A DNA stretch of 9,521 nucleotides, taken from the NCBI GenBank assembly GCA_040391605.1, contig JBEBXK010000084.1, positions 1 to 9,521 of the forward strand, read 5' to 3'. This document shows, piece after piece, positions 1-7,363 of this stretch; the stretch's first letter is position 1; the number at the start of each line of letters is the position of its first letter. The DNA is from Vulgatibacter incomptus_A. Its GTDB lineage: Bacteria > Myxococcota > Myxococcia > Myxococcales > Vulgatibacteraceae. The notes under the pieces were generated by a model, which was not told the DNA's origin, did not search any database, and saw nothing but the letters and a program-made list of their open reading frames with translations. The position numbers were made by a program, and so were the translations under genes.

Positions 1-14
1 GCCTCCGGCTCGCA

Positions 15-67
15 TGAGAGCCTGTGAAACGATCGCTCCCCCAAGGGTGCGGGGGCGATCGTTTCAC
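15..67. repeat. Long hairpin element upstream of treY (copy 1 of a dispersed repeat)
   Basis: The arms at 24-42 and 51-67 are reverse complements: 13 perfect pairs (24-36 with 55-67), a single bulged T at 37, then five C-G pairs, closing on the 8-nt loop at 43-50. The 5' part, TGAGAGCCTGTGAA followed by GATCGC at 31-36, recurs with small changes at 3182-3207 upstream of malQ, so this is a repeat and not a chance palindrome. No T-tract follows the hairpin, so it does not look like a standard intrinsic terminator. It resembles REP or MITE-like intergenic palindromes; a role in RNA stability or attenuation between treY and the gene before it is possible but is inference. The rest of 68-149 shows only a GC-rich dyad (68-80) and no clear promoter. 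Confidence 0.7.
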
Positions 68-149
68 GCGCGCTGCGCGCTACGGCTCTTTCTTGCGTGG
101 CGCCCCGCGCGGACTTGCTGCCTCGCCCTTCGATGCGCACGTTCGGCGC

Positions 150-3100
150 GTGAACCATCCTGACTCCGACCTCCATCGGGTGGCCGCCCGCATCTTCGAG
201 CAGGCCGCCAAGAGGCTGCGGCGGCAGCGGATCCCCTCCTCGGTCTATCGAATCCAGCTCTCCGAGGAGCTCCCATTCGATCGGGCGGCGGCGATCGTGC
301 CCTACCTCCACGAGCTGGGTGTCTGCGACCTCTACACCTCGCCCTATCTGCGGGCGGCACCCGGCTCACCCCACGGCTACGACGTGATGGCCCACGACGA
401 GATCAGCGACGAGCTCGGGGGCCTGCCCGGCCTCGAGCGGATGGCGGTGGCGCTCCACCAGCGAGAGATGGGGCATCTGGTCGACTTCGTCCCCAACCAC
501 ATGGGCATCGGCGAGGAGAATGCCCTCTGGCAGGACGTCCTCGAAAATGGTCCCTCCTCGATCTTCGCGTCCTTCTTCGACATCGTCTGGAAGCCGGTGA
601 AGGACGAGCTGGAGAATCGGGTGCTGCTCCCGGTCCTCGGCGACCAATACGGCGCCGTCCTCGAGGCGGGCGACCTCAGCCTGGAGCTCAGCCAGGGCAC
701 CTTCAGAGTGGCCTATTACGACCACCGCTTCCCCATCAATCCCCGCCACTATCCGATGATCCTCCGCCATCGGCTCGAGGCGCTCGAGGCCGCGCTGCCG
801 CCGGATGACGTGGTCCTCGAGGATCTGCTCTCGATCTGCACCGCCTGCGACAACCTGCCGCCCCGCACCGAGACCGATCCGGAGAAGGTCGCCGAGAGGC
901 GCCGTGAGAAGGAGGTGATCAAGCGCCGCCTGGACAGCCTCTGCGAGTCGTCGCCGCTGCTCCTCTCCTTCATCGACGAGAACGTCCGGGTCTTCAACGG
1001 CACCCGTGGGGATCCCCATAGCTTCGACCTCCTGGACGACCTCCTGGATCAGCAGGCCTATCGCCTCGCTCATTGGAGGGTCGCCGGAGAGGAGATCAAC
1101 TACCGGCGCTTCTTCGACATCAACGATCTGGCGGCGATCCGCATGGAGGATCCGAGGGTCTTCGGCGAGACCCATCGGCTGATCCTGGGACTCGCCGCAA
1201 GCGGTCTCGCCCAGGGGCTGCGCGTGGATCATCCCGACGGGCTCTTCGATCCCAAGGACTATTTCCGCATGGTCCAGGAGGAGTACTTCGTCGGCGTCTG
1301 CCGCAGCTGTACGGCGCAAGGCGAGCGCCCCTTCGACGAGGTGGAGCCCCTCCTCCGCGAGCGCTACCGGCGCGAAGCCCACGGCGGCCCCGATCCGATC
1401 AACCGCCCCCTCTACGTGGTGGCCGAGAAGATCCTGGGCCTCGGCGAGCAGCTCCCGGAGGATTGGGCCATCGACGGCACCACCGGCTACGAGTTCCTCA
1501 ACGCATTGAACGGACTCTTCGTCGAGCGGGAGAACCAGCGCGCCATCGACGACATCTTCGTGCGCTTCTCGGGCCTGCGGCTCCGGCTGGACGAGCTCGT
1601 CTACCAGAAGAAGAAGCTGATCATGAGCACCTCCATGGCGAGCGAGGTGAATATGCTCGCCTACCAGCTCAACCGGGTGAGCGAGATGAATCGGCGCTCC
1701 CGGGACTTTACCCTGAACTCGTTGCGCTCCGCCCTGGTCGAGTACGTGGCGTGCTTTCCGGTCTATCGCACCTACGTCACCGCCGAGGGGGTGGACGAGC
1801 GGGACCGCCGCTACATCGAGCAGGCGATCGCCCGAGCCAAGCGCCGATCGCCCGTGCTCAACGTCTCGATCTTCGACTTCCTTCGGAATGTGATCCTGGT
1901 CCGCCACGGCGCCCAGCTCGGCGATGAGGAGCGCCAGCGCCGCCTCGACTTCGCCATGAAGCTACAGCAGCTCACCGGCCCCGTGATGGCCAAGGGCCTC
2001 GAAGACACCTGCTTCTATATCTACAACCGGCTGGTCTCGTTGAACGAGGTCGGCGGTGAGCCCCGGAAGTTCGGGATCTCCGTCGCCGAGTTCCACGCCC
2101 AGAACGCCGATCGATTGGAGACTGCCAGGGGCTCGCTGCTGGCCACTACCACCCATGACACCAAGCGCAGCGAGGACGTGCGGGCCCGCATCGACGTGCT
2201 CTCCGAGCTGCCGGGGGAGTGGAAGTCCGTGCTCTCCCGCCTCTCCAAGCTGGCGAGACGCCATCGGATCGAGATCGCCGAGGATCGGAAGGCCCCGGAT
2301 CGCGGCGAGGAGTACCTCCTCTACCAGACGCTGATCGGCGCCTGGCCCTTCGGCGATCCTGGCGACCTGGTACCCGATGGGTTCACTCGTCGCATCGAGT
2401 CCTATCTGCTCAAGGCAGCCAAGGAGGCCAAGATCAACACCAGCTGGATCAACCCCGACGCCGCCTGGGACGAGGCGCTTGGATCCTTCGTCCGCAAGAT
2501 CCTGGAGGACGACGCCTTCCTCCGCGAGCTCCTCCCCTTCCAGCGTCGGGTGGCGCGGGTGGGGATCTACAACTCCCTCGCCCAGCTCCTGCTCAAGCTC
2601 AGCTCGCCGGGGGTGCCGGATCTCTTCCAGGGCTGCGAGCGCTGGTGCTTCTCCCTGGTGGATCCCGACAACCGTGGCCCGGTGGACTTCGACTCCCTGG
2701 CGGCCAGCCTCGCGGCGCTGCGCGAGGGCCTCGAAGCCGACGGCCCGTTGCAGCTCTCGCGGCAGCTCTGGCAGAGGCGCGAGGACGGGCGGATCAAGCA
2801 ATATGTGCTGTGGCGAGCCCTGCGCCTTCGCCGAAGCCAGCCGAAGCTCCTGCTGGAGGGCGACTACATCCCGGTGGAGTGCGCGGGGCCTCGGGGCGCC
2901 CACGCCGTCGCGCTCTGCAGACGGCGCGGGGTGCAGCAGCTCATCGCGGCGGCGCCCCGCCTGGTGGCCCGACTCCTCGACGAGGAGGACGAGGGGGCGG
3001 AGCCCTGGGCCGGCACCTACCTGCTCCTCCCTGCGGGCTCCGGCCGGGCCTCATGGACCTCCGTGCTCACCGGCGAGGTCCATCGGCCGGTACTGGTGCG

Positions 3101-3173
3101 GGGCAGCCCCACCCTCCCCCTCTCCGATCTCTTCCGCGAGCTGCCGGTGGCGCTGCTGCAGCCGGGACCATGA
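150..3173 (+). CDS. treY: Maltooligosyltrehalose synthase (TreY, GH13)
   Basis: TreY is a cytoplasmic intramolecular transglucosylase that converts the reducing-end alpha-1,4 bond of maltooligosaccharides to alpha,alpha-1,1, giving maltooligosyltrehalose for TreZ to cleave. All GH13 regions are visible, numbering from GTG 150: the domain opens at about residue 29 (PSSVYRIQL); region I is DFVPNHMG at 112-119; region II is GLRVDHPDG with nucleophile D360; region III is VAEKILG with acid/base E426; region IV is TTTHDTKRSED with H669/D670. Further family marks are SLVDPDNRGPVDF near the C-terminus and an ending in LPVALL. At about 1007 aa it is long for the family, partly through an insertion of roughly 40 residues between D360 and E426 that carries C384-R-S-C387; another CxxC is C230-T-A-C233. 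The frame is open up to GTG 24, but that lies inside the hairpin and the extra 42 residues are low-complexity and unlike the family. GTG 150 and GTG 180 are the plausible starts; neither has a good Shine-Dalgarno, so the start is uncertain. malQ follows 101 bp downstream on the same strand, suggesting a glucan/trehalose cluster. Confidence 0.95.
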   Translation: MNHPDSDLHRVAARIFEQAAKRLRRQRIPSSVYRIQLSEELPFDRAAAIVPYLHELGVCDLYTSPYLRAAPGSPHGYDVMAHDEISDELGGLPGLERMAVALHQREMGHLVDFVPNHMGIGEENALWQDVLENGPSSIFASFFDIVWKPVKDELENRVLLPVLGDQYGAVLEAGDLSLELSQGTFRVAYYDHRFPINPRHYPMILRHRLEALEAALPPDDVVLEDLLSICTACDNLPPRTETDPEKVAERRREKEVIKRRLDSLCESSPLLLSFIDENVRVFNGTRGDPHSFDLLDDLLDQQAYRLAHWRVAGEEINYRRFFDINDLAAIRMEDPRVFGETHRLILGLAASGLAQGLRVDHPDGLFDPKDYFRMVQEEYFVGVCRSCTAQGERPFDEVEPLLRERYRREAHGGPDPINRPLYVVAEKILGLGEQLPEDWAIDGTTGYEFLNALNGLFVERENQRAIDDIFVRFSGLRLRLDELVYQKKKLIMSTSMASEVNMLAYQLNRVSEMNRRSRDFTLNSLRSALVEYVACFPVYRTYVTAEGVDERDRRYIEQAIARAKRRSPVLNVSIFDFLRNVILVRHGAQLGDEERQRRLDFAMKLQQLTGPVMAKGLEDTCFYIYNRLVSLNEVGGEPRKFGISVAEFHAQNADRLETARGSLLATTTHDTKRSEDVRARIDVLSELPGEWKSVLSRLSKLARRHRIEIAEDRKAPDRGEEYLLYQTLIGAWPFGDPGDLVPDGFTRRIESYLLKAAKEAKINTSWINPDAAWDEALGSFVRKILEDDAFLRELLPFQRRVARVGIYNSLAQLLLKLSSPGVPDLFQGCERWCFSLVDPDNRGPVDFDSLAASLAALREGLEADGPLQLSRQLWQRREDGRIKQYVLWRALRLRRSQPKLLLEGDYIPVECAGPRGAHAVALCRRRGVQQLIAAAPRLVARLLDEEDEGAEPWAGTYLLLPAGSGRASWTSVLTGEVHRPVLVRGSPTLPLSDLFRELPVALLQPGP

Positions 3174-3181
3174 GCGGCGGC

Positions 3182-3216
3182 TGAGAGCGTGTGAAGAGAT
3201 CGCCCCCGAAGGGGCG
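3182..3216. repeat. Partial copy of the upstream hairpin element (copy 2)
   Basis: This begins TGAGAGCGTGTGAA, then GATCGCCCCC, matching positions 15-42 except for three substitutions and one missing T. In copy 1 the element folds on its full arms. Here the long 3' arm is absent or degenerate, and only a 6-bp hairpin remains (3201-3206 with 3211-3216, CGCCCC/GGGGCG, loop CGAA). It starts 8 bp after the treY stop and ends 58 bp before the malQ start. It could act as a weak processing or termination signal between the two genes, but no T-tract follows. The repeat relationship is seen directly; any function is inference. Confidence 0.55.
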
Positions 3217-3260
3217 CGAGGCATTTTCCCCACGCGGGCCTATGGTCAGGCCTGCCTCGA

Positions 3261-3268
3261 GAGGAGGG
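3261..3268 (+). promoter_or_regulatory. Ribosome binding site that fixes the malQ start
   Basis: GAGGAGGG lies 6 nt before GTG 3275, an ideal Shine-Dalgarno arrangement. It selects this GTG over the in-frame upstream GTG at 3191, which sits inside the repeat and would add 28 residues without family resemblance. Confidence 0.75.
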
Positions 3269-3274
3269 CTCTTC

Positions 3275-4849
3275 GTGTCGATCCCCAAGCGCCGCAGCGC
3301 CGGCCTTCTCCTTCCCCTCTTCTCCGTACGCAGCGACTCGAGCTGGGGGGTGGGCGAGCTCCCCGACGTCGCCGCCCTGGCGCCCTGGCTGCGGGAGGCG
3401 CGGCTCTCGCTGTGGATGATGCTCCCCCTCCTGGAGGCCGCCATCGGCCAGGACAGCCCCTACTCCGCCCTCTCCGCCTTCGCGCTGGATCCGATCTACG
3501 TCTCGATGGACGCGATCCCCGACTTCCGCGCGCTGGGCGGCGAGGCGGCGCTCTCGGGAGATGAGCGCCGCGAGCTGGACACGGCGCGATCGACGGCGAC
3601 CATCGACTACCCGACGGTGCGCCGGCTCAAGGGGAGGTGGCTGCGCCGGTCCTTCGAGCGCTTCGAACAGCATCCCGATCCGGAGAGGCTCCGGGATCTG
3701 GAGCGCTTTCGCGTCGAGGCGCCCTGGCTCCCGGACTACACCCTCTTCAGCGCCCTGAAGGAGGCAAACGATCTCGACTGGTGGAAGGGCTGGGATCCCG
3801 GCCTGCGCCATCGGGATCCCGCCGCGATGGCCTACGCGCGGCGGGTCCACGCCAGCGCCGCCTCCTTCTTCGAGTACGTACAGTGGAACGCATATCGACA
3901 GCTCGAGGCCTCCCGCCAGGAGGCGCGGCGCCATGGGATCTTCCTCGCCGGGGATCTACCGTTCATGGTCGCCGAAGACAGCGCCGACGTCTGGGCCGCC
4001 CAGGACGAGTTCAACCTCGAGGCCACGGTGGGCGTCCCCCCTGACGCCTACTCCGACGACGGTCAGGATTGGGGCCTCCCCGTCTACCGCTGGGACGTCC
4101 TCGCCGAGAGGCGCTACGAATGGCTGCGGGAGCGGGGCCGCCAGTCGGCCCGGCTCTTCGACCTGGTCCGCATCGACCACGTCGTCGGGTTCTACCGCAC
4201 CTACAGCATACCCAGGGACGGCGCGGAGCCATACTTCCTCCCGGCAGACGAGGGCAGCCAGCGACACCAAGGGGAGGCGGTGCTCTCCGCCCTGGGCGAA
4301 GCCGGCGTCGACCTCGTGGCAGAAGACCTCGGCACCGTGCCTCCCTTCGTCCGGGACTCGCTGCGCGCCATCGGCATCCCGGGCTATCGGGTGCTGCGTT
4401 GGGAGCAGGACGACGGCATCTTCCGCGATCCCGCCGGCTGGCCGGCGATCTCCCTCGCCACCACCGGCACCCACGACACAGAGCCCATCGCCGTGTGGTG
4501 GGACGCCCTGCCAGAGGCCGAGCGCCGCGCCATCCGCGCGCTCCCCGCCCTCTCCCACCTGGGCGACGAGGACGCCGCGCGCTTCTGCCCCGCCGTCCAC
4601 GACGCCCTCCTCGAGGCGACCTACGGCAGCGGCTCCGATCTGCTGATCCTCCCCGTGCAGGATCTCCTCGGCGTCCGCGACCGCATCAACCTCCCGGGGA
4701 CGGTGGGTCCGCACAACTGGTCCTACCGCCTGCCCTTCTCCGTCAGCGAGACGCAGACGGATCCCCGCGTGCGCGCCATCACCGCCGCCTCCGCCGCTCG
4801 CGCCGATCGGCACGGACGAGCGCTCGTCGAAGGCCTATCGGACGGCTGA
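3275..4849 (+). CDS. malQ: 4-alpha-glucanotransferase (amylomaltase, GH77)
   Basis: MalQ is a cytoplasmic disproportionating enzyme that transfers alpha-1,4-glucan segments between maltooligosaccharides. The GTG start is set by a strong ribosome binding site and gives 524 aa, the size of the compact bacterial amylomaltases. The N-terminus (GLLLPLFSVRSDSSWGVGEL, then SPYSALSAFALDPIYVS) is typical of GH77. The catalytic triad is visible with family spacing: nucleophile D301 in VRIDHVVGFYRTY, acid/base E350 in VAEDLGTVPPFV, and D401 in TTGTHDTEP. NLPGTVGPHNWSYRLP near the C-terminus is also characteristic. It lies 101 bp after treY on the same strand and may be co-transcribed with it. MalQ can lengthen short oligosaccharides to the size TreY prefers, so the pairing makes metabolic sense. 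No frameshift or missing key residue was seen. Confidence 0.95.
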   Translation: MSIPKRRSAGLLLPLFSVRSDSSWGVGELPDVAALAPWLREARLSLWMMLPLLEAAIGQDSPYSALSAFALDPIYVSMDAIPDFRALGGEAALSGDERRELDTARSTATIDYPTVRRLKGRWLRRSFERFEQHPDPERLRDLERFRVEAPWLPDYTLFSALKEANDLDWWKGWDPGLRHRDPAAMAYARRVHASAASFFEYVQWNAYRQLEASRQEARRHGIFLAGDLPFMVAEDSADVWAAQDEFNLEATVGVPPDAYSDDGQDWGLPVYRWDVLAERRYEWLRERGRQSARLFDLVRIDHVVGFYRTYSIPRDGAEPYFLPADEGSQRHQGEAVLSALGEAGVDLVAEDLGTVPPFVRDSLRAIGIPGYRVLRWEQDDGIFRDPAGWPAISLATTGTHDTEPIAVWWDALPEAERRAIRALPALSHLGDEDAARFCPAVHDALLEATYGSGSDLLILPVQDLLGVRDRINLPGTVGPHNWSYRLPFSVSETQTDPRVRAITAASAARADRHGRALVEGLSDG

Positions 4850-4960
4850 GATCTTTAAATGGGTTTCGGGTGCTCAGCAGACCATGTGGGCGGCAGGCGC
4901 GAGCGCGTCGTCGTGCGAAAACGATGAACTCATGGAGACGGCCTCCGTTGGCCTGCGACA

Positions 4961-4982
4961 GCCCCACACGATTGTGGCGGGC
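4961..4982 (-). terminator. Hairpin directly after the cydB stop, possible terminator
   Basis: Read on the minus strand, CCACA pairs with TGTGG around the loop ATCG, and GCC/GGC extends the stem across a 2-nt bulge, giving about 8 bp immediately after the cydB TGA. There is no T-tract, so it would be a non-canonical terminator or a 3'-end stabiliser. The rest of the 133-bp convergent gap (4850-4982) shows no gene. A 6-bp dyad, GCTGAG at 4845-4850 with CTCAGC at 4873-4878, overlaps the malQ stop but has a 22-nt loop and is weak. Confidence 0.3.
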
Positions 4983-6008
4983 TCAATCCCTCCGCAGCTC
5001 CTCGAAGATCGGCTCTCGTTTGAACACGCGGTAGAGCCAGTAGAGCGAGGGAAAGAGGGTGAGCGCGCCGACAGCGAGGACGATGATCAGCAGCCGCAAG
5101 GTAGCCGCCGGCGCCGCCGCGTTCTCGATGGTGACGTCCGGGGCGATGAGGAAGGGCTGGTGAGCGAATCCCCAGCCCGCCACCACGACGGCGACCTCCC
5201 CCGCCGCGAAGATGCGGGCCAGGGCATAGCGTCTGCGCACGACGAGGAGGGTGGTGATGGCGGCCACCACACAGGCCGCCGCGAAGAAGAGCCAGCTCCA
5301 CCAGCTCCCCAACAGCCTGACGTGGAACTCCTCATGAGCCCCCAGCCGAGAGGTGAGCGCGGCGATCAGGGCGAAGACGACCACGCCGCCCTGAGCGATG
5401 AGGGCTCGGAGCCGAAAGTCCTCCTGCAGCTCGGGATCGTGGGTCTCCCGGATCAGATAGACCGCGGCGAGGAAGGCGAAGAGGGAGAGGGCAAAGAAGC
5501 CTACGGCGAAGGGGAAGATCCGCACCCAAGGCGCGAAGAAGCCGGTGAGCACCTCGAAGCCCCTCTCGGGATCCACGCGGATGGCGCCGGACGAGATCGC
5601 TCCCACCACGATCCCCAGGAGGATCGGCGTCGCTGCGCTGGCGTAGGCGAAGACATTGCCCCAGCGTTGCTGCACCACGTCGCCGGCCACGTCGTAGTTT
5701 CGAAATACATACGAGGAGGCACGGGCCACGATCCCCAGGAGCATCAGGGCCAGCGGCACGTGGAGCGCGATGCTCAGCACCGCGAACGCCGGTGGGAACG
5801 CGGTGAAGAGCGCCACCACGACGAGGATCAGCCAGACGTGGTTCGCCTCCCACACGGGCCCGATGGCCAGGGCCACGAGATCCCGCTGCCGCCTGGCTCT
5901 GGGCCCGCTGGCGAAGAGATCCCAGAAGCCCGCGCCGAAGTCGGCGCCGCCCAGGATCGCGTAGAGGATCAGCGCGATCAGGATGACGAGGGCCATGACC
6001 CACGCCAT
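4983..6008 (-). CDS. cydB: Cytochrome bd-type quinol oxidase subunit II (CydB/CioB type)
   Basis: This is the haem-free membrane subunit partnering CydA in the inner-membrane bd quinol oxidase. The 341-aa product is hydrophobic throughout, with about eight or nine membrane segments. It opens with a helix ending in ILGGADFGAGFWDLF (D23, the conserved DFG of CydB), followed by AIGPVWEANHVWLI (E54), where canonical E. coli-type CydB has WDGN. The WEANHVW form is, from memory, usual in the cyanide-insensitive (CioB) branch. The ATG at 6008 overlaps the cydA TGA by one base (TGATG), so translation is coupled, and GGAGG inside the end of cydA (minus strand, 6013-6017) lies 4 nt upstream. The reading frame stays open upstream only as a shadow of cydA. 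No CydX-like small hydrophobic ORF follows it, and no cydDC genes are in the window. It converges on malQ. Confidence 0.94.
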   Translation of the reverse strand: MAWVMALVILIALILYAILGGADFGAGFWDLFASGPRARRQRDLVALAIGPVWEANHVWLILVVVALFTAFPPAFAVLSIALHVPLALMLLGIVARASSYVFRNYDVAGDVVQQRWGNVFAYASAATPILLGIVVGAISSGAIRVDPERGFEVLTGFFAPWVRIFPFAVGFFALSLFAFLAAVYLIRETHDPELQEDFRLRALIAQGGVVVFALIAALTSRLGAHEEFHVRLLGSWWSWLFFAAACVVAAITTLLVVRRRYALARIFAAGEVAVVVAGWGFAHQPFLIAPDVTIENAAAPAATLRLLIIVLAVGALTLFPSLYWLYRVFKREPIFEELRRD

Positions 6009-7363
6009 CAGACCTCCGGTCCCGGTGCGGGTGGGAGGCCTGGCGCGATCATCACCTGCCGGTAGAGCACCGCGATCACGGCGATGGAGAGGCCGATGTA
6101 CAGCAGGCAGGACACGATCAACGGCGCGATCAGCCCCGGCATCGGCGTCACCGCCTCGGAGGTGCGCATCACCTCGTAGATCACCCAGGGCTGCCGCCCC
6201 ACCTCGGTGACGATCCAGCCGAACTCGATGGCGGCCATGCCCAACGGGCCGGAGAGCAGCACACACCAGAGGAAGGCCCGGCTCTGGGGGAGCCGCCGCC
6301 TGCCGATCCAATGCGCGGCCGCCCAGATCGACAGGAAGAAGAGGAGCATGCCGAAGAGCACCATGAGCTGAAACGCGTAGTGCACCACCACCGGCGGCCA
6401 GTTCTCCTCGGGGAAGTCCTCCATCCCCTGCACCACGGCGTCCCGATCGCCGTAGGAGAGGAAGGAGAGCAGCCCCGGCAGCTCGATGGCGAGGCGGGTC
6501 TCGCGCGCCTCCCGATCGGGGATCCCCAGGATCCGCAGGGGGGCGTTTGCCTCGGTCTTGAACTGCCCCTCCATCGCCGCCAGCTTCAGCGGCTGGTACC
6601 TGGCCACCTGCTTCGACGCGAAGTCACCTATGGCCGGCTGGACGATGGCGGCGGGGATCACCATCGCCATGGCGATCCCCAGGGCCTTGCGATGGATCGG
6701 GTTGCCCGGATGCCGGAGCAGGATCCAGGCGTGGATCGCCGCCACCAGGATCCCGGTGGCGAGGTAGGCCGCCACCAGCATGTGGATGATCTGATGGACG
6801 CCGAAGGGCGTGGTCATCGCATGCCAGGGATCGATGTCCACGAAGACGCCGTCCTCGATCCGAAAGCCGCGGGGGTGGTTCATCCAGGCGTTGGCGGTGA
6901 TCACGAAGACGGCCGAGAGGGCGCCCGCCAGCGCCACGGCGATCCCCGCCGCCACGTGCAGCGCGGGTCGCACCCGATTCCATCCATAGAGGTAGATGCC
7001 GACGAAGATGGCCTCGGCGAAGAAGGCGAAGCCCTCCAGGGAGAAGGGCATGCCGATCACCGCGCCGGCGTGCCGCATGAAGCCGGGAAAGAGCAGCCCG
7101 AGCTCGAAGGAGAGCACCGTCCCCGAAGCGGCGCCGATGGCGATGAGGATCGCCGTGCCCTTGGCCCAGGCCTTGGTGAGCTCGAGGTAGTCCGGATCCT
7201 TGGTGCGCAGCCAGGCGACCTCGGAGATCACCATCAGCAGCGGCATCGCGATCCCGATGGCGGCGAAGATGATGTGGAAGCCGAGGGAGACGCCCATCTG
7301 GGTCCGGGCGAAGAGAAGGTTGTCCACGAGAGCGAGATAGGGCATGGAGGCCCTCGCTTGCAT
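6008..7363 (-). CDS. cydA: Cytochrome bd-type quinol oxidase subunit I, short Q-loop (CydA/CioA type)
   Basis: CydA binds haems b558, b595 and d and oxidises quinol while reducing O2 to water. From ATG 7363 it is 451 aa, shorter than E. coli CydA (about 520) because the Q-loop region (roughly residues 250-330, with QPLKLAAMEGQFKTE) is short, as in CIO-type enzymes. Expected ligands are visible: H30 in GFHIIFAAIG (axial haem, E. coli H19); E110 and E117 in FSLEGFAFFAEAIFVG (E. coli E99/E107); H194 in QIIHMLVAAY (E. coli H186); M334 in HYAFQLMV (E. coli M393); E387 and GRQPW in VTEVGRQPWVIYEV. ATG 7363 is preceded 5 nt upstream by a strong Shine-Dalgarno, while ATG 7345 (product starting MPYLALVDNLLF) is an alternative that fits family N-termini well. 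It is the first gene of the cydAB operon and is transcribed divergently from the MATE gene. Confidence 0.94.
   Translation of the reverse strand: MQARASMPYLALVDNLLFARTQMGVSLGFHIIFAAIGIAMPLLMVISEVAWLRTKDPDYLELTKAWAKGTAILIAIGAASGTVLSFELGLLFPGFMRHAGAVIGMPFSLEGFAFFAEAIFVGIYLYGWNRVRPALHVAAGIAVALAGALSAVFVITANAWMNHPRGFRIEDGVFVDIDPWHAMTTPFGVHQIIHMLVAAYLATGILVAAIHAWILLRHPGNPIHRKALGIAMAMVIPAAIVQPAIGDFASKQVARYQPLKLAAMEGQFKTEANAPLRILGIPDREARETRLAIELPGLLSFLSYGDRDAVVQGMEDFPEENWPPVVVHYAFQLMVLFGMLLFFLSIWAAAHWIGRRRLPQSRAFLWCVLLSGPLGMAAIEFGWIVTEVGRQPWVIYEVMRTSEAVTPMPGLIAPLIVSCLLYIGLSIAVIAVLYRQVMIAPGLPPAPGPEV

Noticed and set aside
1..17. Possible end of an upstream gene with a TGA at 15-17
   Set aside because: The TGA is part of the repeat (TGAGAGC), which also occurs in non-coding DNA at 3182, so it cannot be taken as a real stop codon. 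treZ or another glucan gene upstream would be expected but is not visible.
68..80. GCGCGC-T-GCGCGC dyad after the large hairpin
   Set aside because: It is a simple alternating GC tract with a 1-nt loop, more likely low complexity than a functional structure.
366..1907. Long minus-strand open frame (513 codons) opposite treY
   Set aside because: It is a GC-skew shadow: charged low-complexity composition, no domain-like pattern, and treY on the other strand has all its catalytic motifs.
4779..4967. 62-codon minus-strand frame after cydB, considered as a CydX-like subunit
   Set aside because: The product is Arg-rich with no membrane helix and overlaps the end of malQ. An 18-codon frame starting at 4933 in the same gap is also not hydrophobic.
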